Assembly: GCA_964606895.1 (NCBI GenBank)
Contig: CAZSHX010000060.1
Span: 1-30,921 of the forward strand
Reading direction: 5' to 3'
Source of the DNA: CAZSHX01 sp964606895
Lineage (GTDB): Bacteria; Bacteroidota; Ignavibacteria; Kapaibacteriales; UBA2268
DNA: 30,921 bases
This document shows positions 8,785 through 17,434 of this stretch, piece after piece. Positions within the stretch are counted from its first letter, which is position 1; each line of letters starts with the position of its first letter. Under the pieces are notes generated by a model, which made no database searches, was not told the DNA's origin, and was given only the letters and a program-made list of their open reading frames with translations. A program made the translations under genes and the position numbers.

Positions 8785-9705
8785 TTATTTAATGATAAAG
8801 AATGTACCATACTGCAAATTTTCCCCGATATTGAGTTTATATGAATACAAACCAGAGCTTACACCATCGCATTTCAAGACAATCATGTCATTCATAACTG
8901 ATTTTGAAAATTTATTTTCATCAATTATATTACCATACCTGTCAAACAAGATTAGAGAAAAGTCATTTAGATTTTCAATGTTAGGATTAATAGTTATCAT
9001 TTCAGATGTAGGATTAGGATAGACTGATAAATTATTATTTTCAGAATTGTCTGCGACAATTCCCATTGTTTTGGGATCTACCACTTCTCCTGTTTGAGCA
9101 TCAACAAAAAAGTAATGTTCGGTTTTATCATTCCCAAAAAGACCACTCCAGTAAGGTCTTGTTTTGTCGGGTAACGGATAATCGGAATAAATTCCTAAAC
9201 CAATCATTTTAACCCTCATAGAATCGCAAGAACTTTTAAAGCTGTTGTAATTCACATCTTTATTCAACGCATTCATCATTGCATCGCTATTAATCCATTT
9301 ATCGGTAGAAATAGGGGTTTTCCCGGGAACCGGAAAGTTTTTCAATTGTTCAGGAGTAATTTCGACAGCAAGAAACTTATCACCAAGGGGGAAAGGACTG
9401 GAAATAATGGCAATACCCTTAATACTATCAGGTTTATTTGTCGAAACGAACATAAAAGCCCATAGAGTAGCTTTACCTGAATCCAAATCAAATTTAAGAT
9501 TAATTTTAAAGGTACCAACCTGATAATCTCCTGTTGTAGAACCAACAATTATTAAACTTGGGTTTGTAAATCCAAGCTCTTCGGCTTTTTTTACTGCAAC
9601 TGAATATCCATCTTTAGCAAGGAATGGATTAAAGTTAAGCTGAGCCTCTGCCGTAAGACCAAAAAACAGAAATATTGCAGAAACAAGGATTAGAGTTTGT
9701 TTCAT
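8785..9705 (-). CDS. Secreted protein with type IX secretion (T9SS) C-terminal sorting domain
   Basis: A 306-residue exported protein. The signal peptide runs to about residue 21 (FGLTAEAQ). The C-terminal ~80 residues are a type A T9SS sorting domain: LSVYPNPTSEMITI, then SLILFDRYGNII, and GLYSYKLNIG near the end. T9SS clients cross the outer membrane and are anchored or released at the surface. The middle (about 22-220) contains YFFVDAQTGEVVDPKT, a segment resembling PepSY-like or lipocalin-like beta strands, but I do not recognise a named domain. It lies 14 bases after the kinase upstream and 12 bases before the TolC-like gene, so it is part of the cluster. It may be a surface component of the same sensing system; that is inference. 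Confidence 0.85.
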   Translation of the reverse strand: MKQTLILVSAIFLFFGLTAEAQLNFNPFLAKDGYSVAVKKAEELGFTNPSLIIVGSTTGDYQVGTFKINLKFDLDSGKATLWAFMFVSTNKPDSIKGIAIISSPFPLGDKFLAVEITPEQLKNFPVPGKTPISTDKWINSDAMMNALNKDVNYNSFKSSCDSMRVKMIGLGIYSDYPLPDKTRPYWSGLFGNDKTEHYFFVDAQTGEVVDPKTMGIVADNSENNNLSVYPNPTSEMITINPNIENLNDFSLILFDRYGNIIDENKFSKSVMNDMIVLKCDGVSSGLYSYKLNIGENLQYGTFFIIK

Positions 9706-9719
9706 AAGTGAATACTTTC

Positions 9720-12119
9720 TTATATATATGTAACAAATTTTGGAATAATCAGAGTTATAGTGGTTCCTGTGCCGACAACGCTTTCAATACTTATTTCTCC
9801 ACCAATTAGAACAACATTCTTCTGAACTATTGACAATCCCAGTCCGGTTCCGGGAATTGTTTTAACATTGGAACCTCTGAAAAATGAATCAAAAATGTTT
9901 TTCAAATCATTCTGAGGAATACCAATTCCTTGGTCTTTGATTTTTATAAGAAACTTATTTTCATCCAAATCTTCAAGTATAATTGATATTTTTGTATTGA
10001 TTTCAGAATATTTTGCTGAATTGCTAATCAGATTTCCTAATATATGACAAAGCGAACTTTGGTCTTGATTTACAATGAGCTGATCTTCTTGATGTAGGAA
10101 CTCATATTGATGATATTCCTTTTCTGAAGCTTGGCTTATTTCAATAATAGTGCTAATTGTAGAAATCAGGTTAAAATCTTCAGGTTTAGGAGTTGATTTT
10201 GAAGAGTTAAGTCTATTGAGTGCAAGCGTTTCATCAAGCAAGCCGGTCATCCTTTTAATTGATTGATCAATTCTATCCAAATACATTTCAATGTCAAGAT
10301 GCTCCCCTTTCTTTACAAGTATATCAATAATGTTAGCAGAACTCTGAATAACAGTCAATGGTGTTCTGTATTCATGGGAAATCATCGCTATAAAATCATT
10401 TTTCATGTTATTCAGTTCTTGTTCTTTTTCAAGCGATGCCGACAGAAGTTTCTGTTTATTACTTAGCTCAATATGGATAGATTTTCTTTTTTCATTTTCA
10501 ATCTTTAATTCCTGATTAATCTTGTTCACCTGCTCCGTTCGTTCTAAAACCCTTTTTTCAAGGTTAATATTAAGATTTGAGATTTCTTCTTCAGCTTGTT
10601 TTCTCTCAGTAATATCGGTAGCAATTGTACAAATACTGGTTTGATTTCCATAAGAATCAAATAAAAGAAATTTGGAAAATATATAAGTATGAAAATTATT
10701 ATCGTCATGTAATAGCATCTCTTCATAATTCGTAACTGTGCCTTCTTCCTTGAGAACTTCATCATTCCTTGATAAAATTTCGGCGGTTACTGAATCAAAT
10801 ATGTCAAATTCTTTTTTTCCGCAAATATCTTCATTCTTGGAACTTAAAACATGTTCGAATTTTTTATTAACCAGTTGAAATTTTCCTGATAAGTCTTTTA
10901 TGTAAACAATAGCCGGTGTGAAATCCAATATTGATTGCAACTGACTTTTGCTCTTATTCAACTCGTCAATATTTAACTTTTTTTCGGTGATATTTCTGAT
11001 TACTGTAACTAATCTTGAGTCGTTATCATTAGAAAAAATGGGAGTCATTTTTGTTTCAGTGAAAAATTTTGTCCCGTTTGTTGAATAATCTACTTCATTG
11101 ATAATGGGCTGACAAGTCTGGAATGTTCTTTTTATATCATTTATTACTCCATCACGAACAAACGGTTTGAAATCATTAATTTTTTTCCCTTCATGTTCAT
11201 CATAATCAGAGTACCCTAAATCCTTTACCCAAGACTTTAAAGTACTATTCATTAAAACAATATTAAGATTTTTATCAACAACATAAATACCGTCATCCAT
11301 GGATTCAAGTGTAGTCCTGTATTTTTTTTCAGATTCTTCAAGGGTGACCTGATACTTCCTTCTTTCAGTGTGGTCCTGAAAAACGAGCACACAGCCTGTA
11401 ACATTCCCAAATTCATCTTTTATGGGTGAAGCAGTATCTGCTATGGGAATTTCATTGCCATTTTTATTTATTAATAGAGTATGATTAGCAAGACCTACAA
11501 CTATTCCTTCACTGATAACTCTATCTACAGGATTTATACATGGAGTCCTGTTGGTTTCGCTGATAATCTTAAAAACATCTTCGAGTTTTCTTCCGTTTGC
11601 TTCCTCAAAACTCCAGCCGGTAAGTGATTCTGCCACTTCATTCATAAATTTAATGTTGGTTTGAATGTCAGTTGCAATAACTCCATCTCCAATGCTTTTG
11701 AGCGTTGTCTGAAGCCACTGTTCACTTTCAATTAGTTTCAATTCAATTTGATGTTTATAAAGTGCCATTTCAATATTTGTGAATAGCTCTCTTTCTTCAA
11801 ATGGTTTGATGATATAACCGAAGGGTTCTGTGATTTTTGCTCTGTCAAGAGTTTTTTGATCTGCATAAGCAGTTAAATAGATAATGGGTTTTCTGTGCTT
11901 TGCTTTTATTATCTGTGCAGTTTGTATCCCGTCAAGACTGCCCTTTAAGTTGATATCCATTAAAATCAGGTCAACATCCAAATTTCCAATGTTTTCAACA
12001 ACATCTTCACCATAGGCATAAGGACCAAGGACACCATAACCCTGTTCTTCCAGCCTTGATTGAATTTCCATTGCAATTATATTGTCGTCCTCAACAATAA
12101 GAATATTCTTATTTTTCAT
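9720..12119 (-). CDS. Receiver-PAS-PAS-PAS-histidine kinase, paralogue B
   Basis: A 799-residue cytoplasmic hybrid kinase with no membrane segments. The N-terminal receiver (1-125) has acidic pair D11/D12, phospho-acceptor D55, T83 and K105. Three PAS domains follow (about 130-255, 262-383 and 390-508), then a coiled coil and a HisKA domain with H582 in SHEYRTPLTV. The HATPase has N700, G1 box DQGIGIP at 729-735 and G2 PGTGLGLS. The receiver is 85-90% identical by eye to that of the gene just upstream, but the kinase ends belong to different subtypes. No output domain is present, so phosphate or signal must pass to other proteins. The receiver may accept phosphate from the HisKA_2 kinases downstream (inference). 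Confidence 0.9.
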   Translation of the reverse strand: MKNKNILIVEDDNIIAMEIQSRLEEQGYGVLGPYAYGEDVVENIGNLDVDLILMDINLKGSLDGIQTAQIIKAKHRKPIIYLTAYADQKTLDRAKITEPFGYIIKPFEERELFTNIEMALYKHQIELKLIESEQWLQTTLKSIGDGVIATDIQTNIKFMNEVAESLTGWSFEEANGRKLEDVFKIISETNRTPCINPVDRVISEGIVVGLANHTLLINKNGNEIPIADTASPIKDEFGNVTGCVLVFQDHTERRKYQVTLEESEKKYRTTLESMDDGIYVVDKNLNIVLMNSTLKSWVKDLGYSDYDEHEGKKINDFKPFVRDGVINDIKRTFQTCQPIINEVDYSTNGTKFFTETKMTPIFSNDNDSRLVTVIRNITEKKLNIDELNKSKSQLQSILDFTPAIVYIKDLSGKFQLVNKKFEHVLSSKNEDICGKKEFDIFDSVTAEILSRNDEVLKEEGTVTNYEEMLLHDDNNFHTYIFSKFLLFDSYGNQTSICTIATDITERKQAEEEISNLNINLEKRVLERTEQVNKINQELKIENEKRKSIHIELSNKQKLLSASLEKEQELNNMKNDFIAMISHEYRTPLTVIQSSANIIDILVKKGEHLDIEMYLDRIDQSIKRMTGLLDETLALNRLNSSKSTPKPEDFNLISTISTIIEISQASEKEYHQYEFLHQEDQLIVNQDQSSLCHILGNLISNSAKYSEINTKISIILEDLDENKFLIKIKDQGIGIPQNDLKNIFDSFFRGSNVKTIPGTGLGLSIVQKNVVLIGGEISIESVVGTGTTITLIIPKFVTYI

Positions 12120-12156
12120 TTTTTATCCAAAAAAAACAATGATATAAGTATTATCG

Positions 12157-12194
12157 TCAATTGTAATTATAACTTTAATAATTAATTCAATTGT
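12157..12194. repeat. Two TCAATTGT sites exactly 30 bases apart
   Basis: TCAATTGT occurs at 12157-12164 and 12187-12194, each with a CAATTG palindrome and followed by similar A/T stretches. The spacing equals about three helical turns. They lie between the two receiver-kinase genes and could be regulator sites or a small tandem duplication. Confidence 0.35.
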
Positions 12195-12222
12195 GATTTT
12201 AATAAAAGCAATAACTTACCAT

Positions 12223-14493
12223 TCAATTTGCTTTTGGCAGGGTAAAATAAAATGTACTACCCTTTCCAAGTTCACTTTCTACCCAAATTTGACCACCGAT
12301 TTTTTTTATGAATTCATGGCATAAAATCAGACCTAATCCAGAGCTGGGTTCATTCTCTGTTCCCGGAGTGGAAACTTTATATTCAAGTTTAAATAACTTT
12401 TCAATCATGTCTTCAGACATATCAATTCCATTGTCTCTGACGAATATACATATTTCCGATGAATTCAATAAGTCCGAAGACTGAATATCAAGCTCAATCC
12501 TACCGTTTCTTGGAGTAAATTTTATTGCGTTGGATATTAGATTCCTCAAAATAGTATTCAGCATAGGCATATCAGCAAAAACGATTGTATTCTCCGGAAT
12601 TCTATTTAATAACTGAATTTGTTTCTGTTTTGCAACATCGAAGTGAATCTCAAAATTGTGATTAACAATGAAGGACAAATCGCAATGTTCAGGCTTTAAC
12701 CTTATCCCTCCACTTTGTACCTGAGACCAAACCAGAAGATTGTCTAAAAGCACATACAAATTATTAGCGGAATTCTTAAGATTCAAACCCATTTCCTTCA
12801 TATCCTGGATAGATATATCCTGAAATTCCTCAGCTATGATTTTGGTTAGACCCAAAAAACCACTAAATGGACCTCTTAGGTCATGGGCAATTATCGAAAA
12901 AAATTTATCTTTTGTTGCATTGAGGTTCGCAAGTTCTAAGTTTTTTTGTTGAATTTCGGATTCCGCTTTCTTTCGGTCTGTTATATCCCGGACTATTGCC
13001 CACATGCCAATTGGATTTTCAAACTTATCCCTTAATAGATAGGTTCTCAATTCGACAGGGAACACTGTACCGTCTTTTCTTATATACTCCTTTTCATATA
13101 TTTCGGAGTGTCCAAAAGGAAGTATTTGTGTTTCAACAATATGTTTTTCGTATTCCCACCAAATCTGCGGTGTTATATCTGTATATTTTAACTCAAAAAT
13201 TTCTTCATAAGTATATCCGAGCATATTTAGGTATGACGAATTGGCATTGATTATTTCGCCGGATATTGTAACCTGCACAAAACAGTCCGTCATACTTTCA
13301 TGCAGTCGTCGGTATCTCATTTCACTTTCTTTTAATGCCTCTTCAGCTTCTTTAGATTTTGAAATATCCCTTATAATTGTAACCAATTTTGGGTCGGTTT
13401 CAATACTATATATAGGTATTCTTTTTGTTTCTGTGTATAATTTAATACTTTCAGAGGAATAATCTTCTTCGCTTATATATGGTTGACGGGCTTCAAAGGT
13501 ATGTTTGATATCATTAATTATTCTTTCGTTAACAAAAGGTTCGTAATCGTTTAGGTTCTTTCCTCTATAATCCTCATAATTAGTGCATCCAAGTTCCTTC
13601 GCCCATGACTTCAGAGTATTGTTCATCAGTATAACATCAAGATTTCTATCAACAACATAAATTCCGTCATCCAAAGATTCAAGAGTGGATCTATATTTTT
13701 CTTCAGATTCCTTTAACTCATTTTGAAACTTCCTAATATTTGTTTGATCCTGAAAAATAAGTACTCCTCCCACAACTTTACCATCCGAATCAACAATCGG
13801 AGAAGCCTTATCGGCAATAGGGATTTCCCTCCCGTTTTTACTAATCAATAATGTATGATTTTCAAGACCGGTAAATATACCTTCACGAATTACTCTTTTA
13901 ATAGGATTAACAGCAGGCTTTCTATTCGCCTCATTAATAATATAAAAAACTTCTTCTACTTTTTTTCCGATAGTATCTTCAGAATTCCAACCGGTTAAAT
14001 TTTCAGCAACTTTATTAATGAATTTAATATTAAAATTAATATCTGTTGCAATAACTCCATCTCCAATGCTCTTCAGAGTAGTATTCAGCCATTGTTCGCT
14101 TTCAAGGAGCTTCATCTCAATTTTATGTTTGTAAAGAGCCATTTCAATGTTTGTAAATAGTTCCCTCTCGTCAAATGGTTTGATAATATATCCAAATGGC
14201 TCTGTAATTTTTGCCCTTTCAAGTGTTTTTTTATCTGCGTAAGCGGTTAGGTAGATTATTGGTTTTCTGAACTTATTTTTAATTATCAGTGCAGTTTGAA
14301 TGCCATCGAGTCTACCCTTTAGATTAATATCCATTAAAATCAGGTCAACATCCAAATTGCCAATATTTTCAATCACATCTTCTCCATAAGTATAAGGACC
14401 AAGGACACCATAACCTTGTTCTTCGAGTCTGGATTGAATTTCTAAAGCTATTATACTATCATCTTCAACAATGAGAATCTTTTTATTCTTCAC
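12223..14493 (-). CDS. Receiver-PAS-PAS-PAS-histidine kinase, paralogue A
   Basis: A 756-residue cytoplasmic hybrid kinase, first of the minus-strand cluster. The receiver (1-125) has D11/D12, D55, T83 and K105. PAS domains lie at about 130-255, 262-383 and 390-510; the third ends in WAIVRDITDRKKAE with a PAC-like motif. The HisKA domain has H537 in AHDLRGPFSG, and the HATPase has N655 and G2 box SSGLGL. The G1 box reads DNGIDM (687-692), where the usual motif is DxGxG, so its second Gly is Asp. That may weaken ATP binding. Translation begins at GTG (14493) after AGGAAAGAAA. The upstream 580 bases are non-coding and should hold the cluster promoter. Receiver and first two PAS domains closely match the next gene; the C-terminal half does not. 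Confidence 0.9.
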   Translation of the reverse strand: MKNKKILIVEDDSIIALEIQSRLEEQGYGVLGPYTYGEDVIENIGNLDVDLILMDINLKGRLDGIQTALIIKNKFRKPIIYLTAYADKKTLERAKITEPFGYIIKPFDERELFTNIEMALYKHKIEMKLLESEQWLNTTLKSIGDGVIATDINFNIKFINKVAENLTGWNSEDTIGKKVEEVFYIINEANRKPAVNPIKRVIREGIFTGLENHTLLISKNGREIPIADKASPIVDSDGKVVGGVLIFQDQTNIRKFQNELKESEEKYRSTLESLDDGIYVVDRNLDVILMNNTLKSWAKELGCTNYEDYRGKNLNDYEPFVNERIINDIKHTFEARQPYISEEDYSSESIKLYTETKRIPIYSIETDPKLVTIIRDISKSKEAEEALKESEMRYRRLHESMTDCFVQVTISGEIINANSSYLNMLGYTYEEIFELKYTDITPQIWWEYEKHIVETQILPFGHSEIYEKEYIRKDGTVFPVELRTYLLRDKFENPIGMWAIVRDITDRKKAESEIQQKNLELANLNATKDKFFSIIAHDLRGPFSGFLGLTKIIAEEFQDISIQDMKEMGLNLKNSANNLYVLLDNLLVWSQVQSGGIRLKPEHCDLSFIVNHNFEIHFDVAKQKQIQLLNRIPENTIVFADMPMLNTILRNLISNAIKFTPRNGRIELDIQSSDLLNSSEICIFVRDNGIDMSEDMIEKLFKLEYKVSTPGTENEPSSGLGLILCHEFIKKIGGQIWVESELGKGSTFYFTLPKAN

Positions 14494-15031
14494 TTTCTTT
14501 CCTAAACATTTAATACCAACAATTTACTGTATCGGGAATTTTTCAAATTACTTTAATAGCTTTATTAATACATACAATTTTTTGTGCTTTTTTCTTTTTC
14601 ATTCAATAAAACTAAATCAAATGATAGAAAATTAGAATTATAAATATAAAATTGGATACATTATTCGCTTAGATTTAGATAATATTATTCTTATTTTAAA
14701 TTTCGTAATTTTGAAATATTCATACATCGCTAAAATAATTATTAGAATTCAGATAATTGTTACATGAATTTGGAAAAAATTTACATAATTCACACATTTT
14801 ATGGCTGCAATATATGTCCAATCTGAATTAAATTTAACTTTGTTTAAACGATTTCCCTCCAGCTTTTCTTGATATCCAACATAGTTCATTAGTCTCAATG
14901 AGCAATTATTTACCTTATTTTCATAGCAATAAATAATTATATTTTTGTTTATTTATTGTGTACGTTCATTATAATATTAGAAACACGACTTGATGGAAAG
15001 GGGATATAGAATTGCATGATATACATCAATA
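14494..15031. other. Non-coding gap upstream of the sensory cluster
   Basis: About 540 very AT-rich bases between the receiver-kinase start (14493) and the inverted repeat near 15032. No gene is supported; short open frames on the minus strand (around 14750-14940) have no convincing start or recognisable product. The cluster promoter should lie here, but I found no exact TAnnTTTG match on the minus strand. Confidence 0.5.
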
Positions 15032-15061
15032 ATTGCATCATTCTGAGCACAACGATGCAAT
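15032..15061. repeat. Inverted repeat in the gap left of ybjN
   Basis: ATTGCATC (15032-15039) and GATGCAAT (15054-15061) form an 8-base stem with a 14-base loop, without a T-run. A near copy, ATTGCATGAT, is at 15011-15020. It lies beyond the ybjN terminator and about 540 bases upstream of the receiver-kinase gene. Confidence 0.45.
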
Positions 15062-15073
15062 GCAAGATTGGAC

Positions 15074-15100
15074 AAAAAAAAGGCAGGTAATTAACCTGCC
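15074..15100 (-). terminator. Intrinsic terminator after the pspA-ybjN operon
   Basis: A 7-base stem GGCAGGT / ACCTGCC with loop AATTA (15082-15100) is followed on the minus strand by eight T's (15081 down to 15074). It lies about 35 bases after the YbjN-like stop. Confidence 0.92.
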
Positions 15101-15134
15101 GCAAAAATTTGATAGAATATTAAGATTATAAAAA

Positions 15135-15617
15135 CTAAATATAACTATCCGGTAAATCCATTGCCCTTTTGCCGCCTGCAAGGTCAACTATTATATCGTC
15201 GTAATAATCGGCGATAATAGCAACCGACTCTAAAGTGCTTATAAGTTCACTTTCTTCGAGAATTGCCGTTGAAAATGAATGGGCGAAAGTAACTGTATCG
15301 TCAAACATTAATCCAAAAGCTCCATAGTGAAGCTCGGTATTTTTTCTCATTAAAAATCTGAGTAACTCATTGTTGATGTGTGCTCCGGTTACGACATAAG
15401 CAATACACTCAACGCAAGCTTCATCAGATGTAAACGGTCTGACAACTATTAAAACCTGTGATGAACCTTGACTAATCGCAAAAGTTCCGTCATCGAATTT
15501 AAGATGGTCGGGATAAGTAGCATCAAGAATGCGTCCAATTTTTTTGACAGATTCATCAATTTTTTCTTGCGGAGTATCTCCGGTATAGTATTCCTGATTA
15601 CGGATTTTATCGTACAT
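15135..15617 (-). CDS. YbjN-like protein
   Basis: A 160-residue soluble protein without signal peptide or membrane helix. The fold suggested by the sequence (an alpha/beta pattern with DGTFAISQGSSQVLIVVRPF, then ELLRFLMRKNTELHYGAFGL) matches the YbjN/putative sensory-regulator family, which resembles type III secretion chaperones; members have been linked to stress and motility, but the molecular role is not settled. The segment with NELLRFLMRKN is the most typical part. It sits 31 bases after the PspA-like gene on the same strand, with ribosome binding site GGAGAA, and is followed by a strong terminator, so the two form one short operon. A partner or chaperone role with PspA is plausible but not shown. 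Confidence 0.72.
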   Translation of the reverse strand: MYDKIRNQEYYTGDTPQEKIDESVKKIGRILDATYPDHLKFDDGTFAISQGSSQVLIVVRPFTSDEACVECIAYVVTGAHINNELLRFLMRKNTELHYGAFGLMFDDTVTFAHSFSTAILEESELISTLESVAIIADYYDDIIVDLAGGKRAMDLPDSYI

Positions 15618-15648
15618 TTTCTAATTCTCCTGTAATATTATTCATTAA

Positions 15649-16335
15649 TCATTTGGTGTCTTCTGCTTTTGGAAGCAAACCCATCTTCTCTTTGAGTGCT
15701 AAAAGGTCGCCGTCAACTGTTGAACTTGTAGATAGTCTCTTAAATTCATCGTCCAGCTGTGTGTTCTCTCCGGCAAGTTGTTCGAAAGCCTGAGCTTCGG
15801 CTTCGGTCTTTTCGATTTTGCTTTCCATTTTATCAAACTTGCTGAAAGCATCCGAACCGACACCGCTAAATGATTGGGCAATCTGTTTCTGGGCTTTTGC
15901 CGCCTGAGAGCGTGCAATTAGCGTACTTTGACGACTGCGGGCTTCATCAAGTTTGGCTTTAAGTGTATTGAGCTGTCCTCTCATTTTGTCGGAAGTTTGG
16001 CGTGCCTGTGTAAAAATTGGCTCTAAATCAGCAACATTTCGATCGGAAATGGCTTTTTTCTCGAGAGCGGCACGGGCAAGGTCTTCCCTGGAAGCAACCA
16101 AAGCTTGTGTAGCTTTTTGCTCCCAATCTTTACTTTCAAAACGAGCTTTTTCGAGTTTTCTTTCAAGGGATTTTTCGTTAGCAATGGCATTAGCAACCGC
16201 CAAGGTAGTTTTGTTGATGGATTCCTCCATTTCGAGGACCATCTGTTTTAACATTTTTTCAGGATCTTCAGCGTTGTCGAGGGCATCATTGACATTTGAC
16301 TTGAAAATGTCTGTTATCCGATTGAAAATACCCAT
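15649..16335 (-). CDS. pspA: PspA/IM30 (Vipp1) family membrane-stress protein
   Basis: A 228-residue almost wholly helical protein. The N-terminus MGIFNRITDIFKSNVNDALD is the amphipathic helix typical of the PspA/IM30 family, followed by EDPEKMLKQMVLEMEE and long Ala/Lys/Glu-rich coiled coils (about 30-190). Family members are ESCRT-III-like proteins that assemble on and stabilise damaged inner membranes. The length is normal and there is no C-terminal extension of the Vipp1 type. The start has ribosome binding site GAGGAGA close to the ATG. No PspBC, PspF or sigma-54 promoter is visible, so control differs from the enterobacterial psp system. A YbjN-like gene follows in the same operon. Confidence 0.9.
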   Translation of the reverse strand: MGIFNRITDIFKSNVNDALDNAEDPEKMLKQMVLEMEESINKTTLAVANAIANEKSLERKLEKARFESKDWEQKATQALVASREDLARAALEKKAISDRNVADLEPIFTQARQTSDKMRGQLNTLKAKLDEARSRQSTLIARSQAAKAQKQIAQSFSGVGSDAFSKFDKMESKIEKTEAEAQAFEQLAGENTQLDDEFKRLSTSSTVDGDLLALKEKMGLLPKAEDTK

Positions 16336-16490
16336 ATTCTCCTCACTAAATTGATAAAAAAATTAATTCACAAAGACTCTTTTTAAAATTCTTTGACGTA
16401 TTAGTGAAATAATATTCTTATAATTTAAATATTTTTTTTAACTTTCGGAAATAAATATTACATGATTCAATAATAACTTGGAGAAATGAC

Positions 16491-16817
16491 ATGAAATTCA
16501 ATGTTGGGGGTATGCTCGAGCAGGTTCAAAAAATGCAGATTGAAATGGAAAAGATGAAAGGTGAACTTAGCCGGAAGATTGTTACCGCAGATTCCGGCGG
16601 TGGTATGGTGACTGCAAAAGTTACCGGAGCCAGCCGATTGGTTGAACTTAAAATTGCCAAAGAACTGATTAATTCAGAGGAAATCGTAATGCTCGAAGAT
16701 TTGATTGTTGCGGCAGTTAACAAAGCTTTGAAAGAAGCAGAAGAAATGATGGCAGGCGAAATGGGAAAATTATCAGGAATGTTACCGAATATTCCCGGAT
16801 TAAACCTGAATTTATAA
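16491..16817 (+). CDS. ybaB: YbaB/EbfC nucleoid-associated protein
   Basis: A 108-residue DNA-binding protein of the YbaB/EbfC family. It begins with the helix MKFNVGGMLEQVQKMQIEME, continues with the central beta sheet (SGGGMVTAKVTGASRLVELK), and ends with the long helix of VNKALKEAEEMMAGEMGKLS and a Pro/Gly-rich tail. These proteins dimerise into a tweezer-like form and bind DNA. The gene lies just before recR, a pairing seen in very many bacteria. The start ATG has GGAG seven bases upstream. The stop is 12 bases before the recR start, so the two are cotranscribed. Upstream, TAACTTTC at 16439-16446 is a 7-of-8 match to the Bacteroidota -7 element. Confidence 0.94.
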   Translation: MKFNVGGMLEQVQKMQIEMEKMKGELSRKIVTADSGGGMVTAKVTGASRLVELKIAKELINSEEIVMLEDLIVAAVNKALKEAEEMMAGEMGKLSGMLPNIPGLNLNL

Positions 16818-16829
16818 TGAGGAGAATTG

Positions 16830-17423
16830 ATGCTTTATAGTTCAGAATCTATTGAAAAAGCAATTGAAATGCTTTCTTCATTGCCAACAATCGGCAGAAA
16901 AACTGCTCAGCGATTGTCTTTTTTTATTTTGAAGCAAAGCAACGAATTCGTTGATAAATTTGCTACTTCCATAGTTAACTTAAAAAAGAATGTTAAGTAC
17001 TGCTCTGTATGCTTTAATTATACCGAAGCAGACCCATGTCCGATCTGCAACTCAAAAAAGAGAAATGAAAAAATAATCTGTGTTGTAGAGGAACCAAACG
17101 ATGTGCTGGCTATTGAGAAGACAGGTGAGTTTTCAGGTATGTACCATGTTCTTCACGGTGTTATTAATCCTCTTGACGGAGTATCGCAGGAAGATTTGAA
17201 AATCAGGGAACTGCTGCTCAGATTGATGAATGTCGATGAGATTATTCTTGCATTGAACCCAAGTGTTGAAGGTGAGGTAACTATGCAATATCTGAATAAG
17301 ATACTTAAAACACTTGATATAAAAGTTACACGTCTTTCACGTGGAATTCCAATTGGTTCCGACCTCGAATTCTCAGACGAAGCAACAATTTCAAAGGCAT
17401 TGGAACAAAGAGTAATATTTTAA
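16830..17423 (+). CDS. recR: Recombination mediator RecR
   Basis: RecR of 197 residues; with RecF/RecO it loads RecA on gapped DNA. The helix-hairpin-helix near the N-terminus reads LPTIGRKTAQRLSFFIL, followed by a four-Cys zinc finger (YCSVCFNYTEADPCPIC) and a Toprim domain starting at IICVVEEPNDVLAIEKTG. The C-terminus has the usual RGIPIGSDLEFSDEATI segment. I start it at the ATG at 16830, preceded by GGAG with a five-base spacer; the frame extends three bases further to a TTG at 16827, which sits too close to that site. The gene is in an operon with ybaB and two lipoprotein genes. Confidence 0.96.
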   Translation: MLYSSESIEKAIEMLSSLPTIGRKTAQRLSFFILKQSNEFVDKFATSIVNLKKNVKYCSVCFNYTEADPCPICNSKKRNEKIICVVEEPNDVLAIEKTGEFSGMYHVLHGVINPLDGVSQEDLKIRELLLRLMNVDEIILALNPSVEGEVTMQYLNKILKTLDIKVTRLSRGIPIGSDLEFSDEATISKALEQRVIF

Positions 17424-17434
17424 ATTCAGAACAA

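Noticed and set aside
14740..14945. Minus-strand open stretch of about 66 codons in the gap upstream of the sensory cluster
   Set aside because: No ribosome binding site, composition like the surrounding AT-rich DNA, and the peptide matches no family I know.
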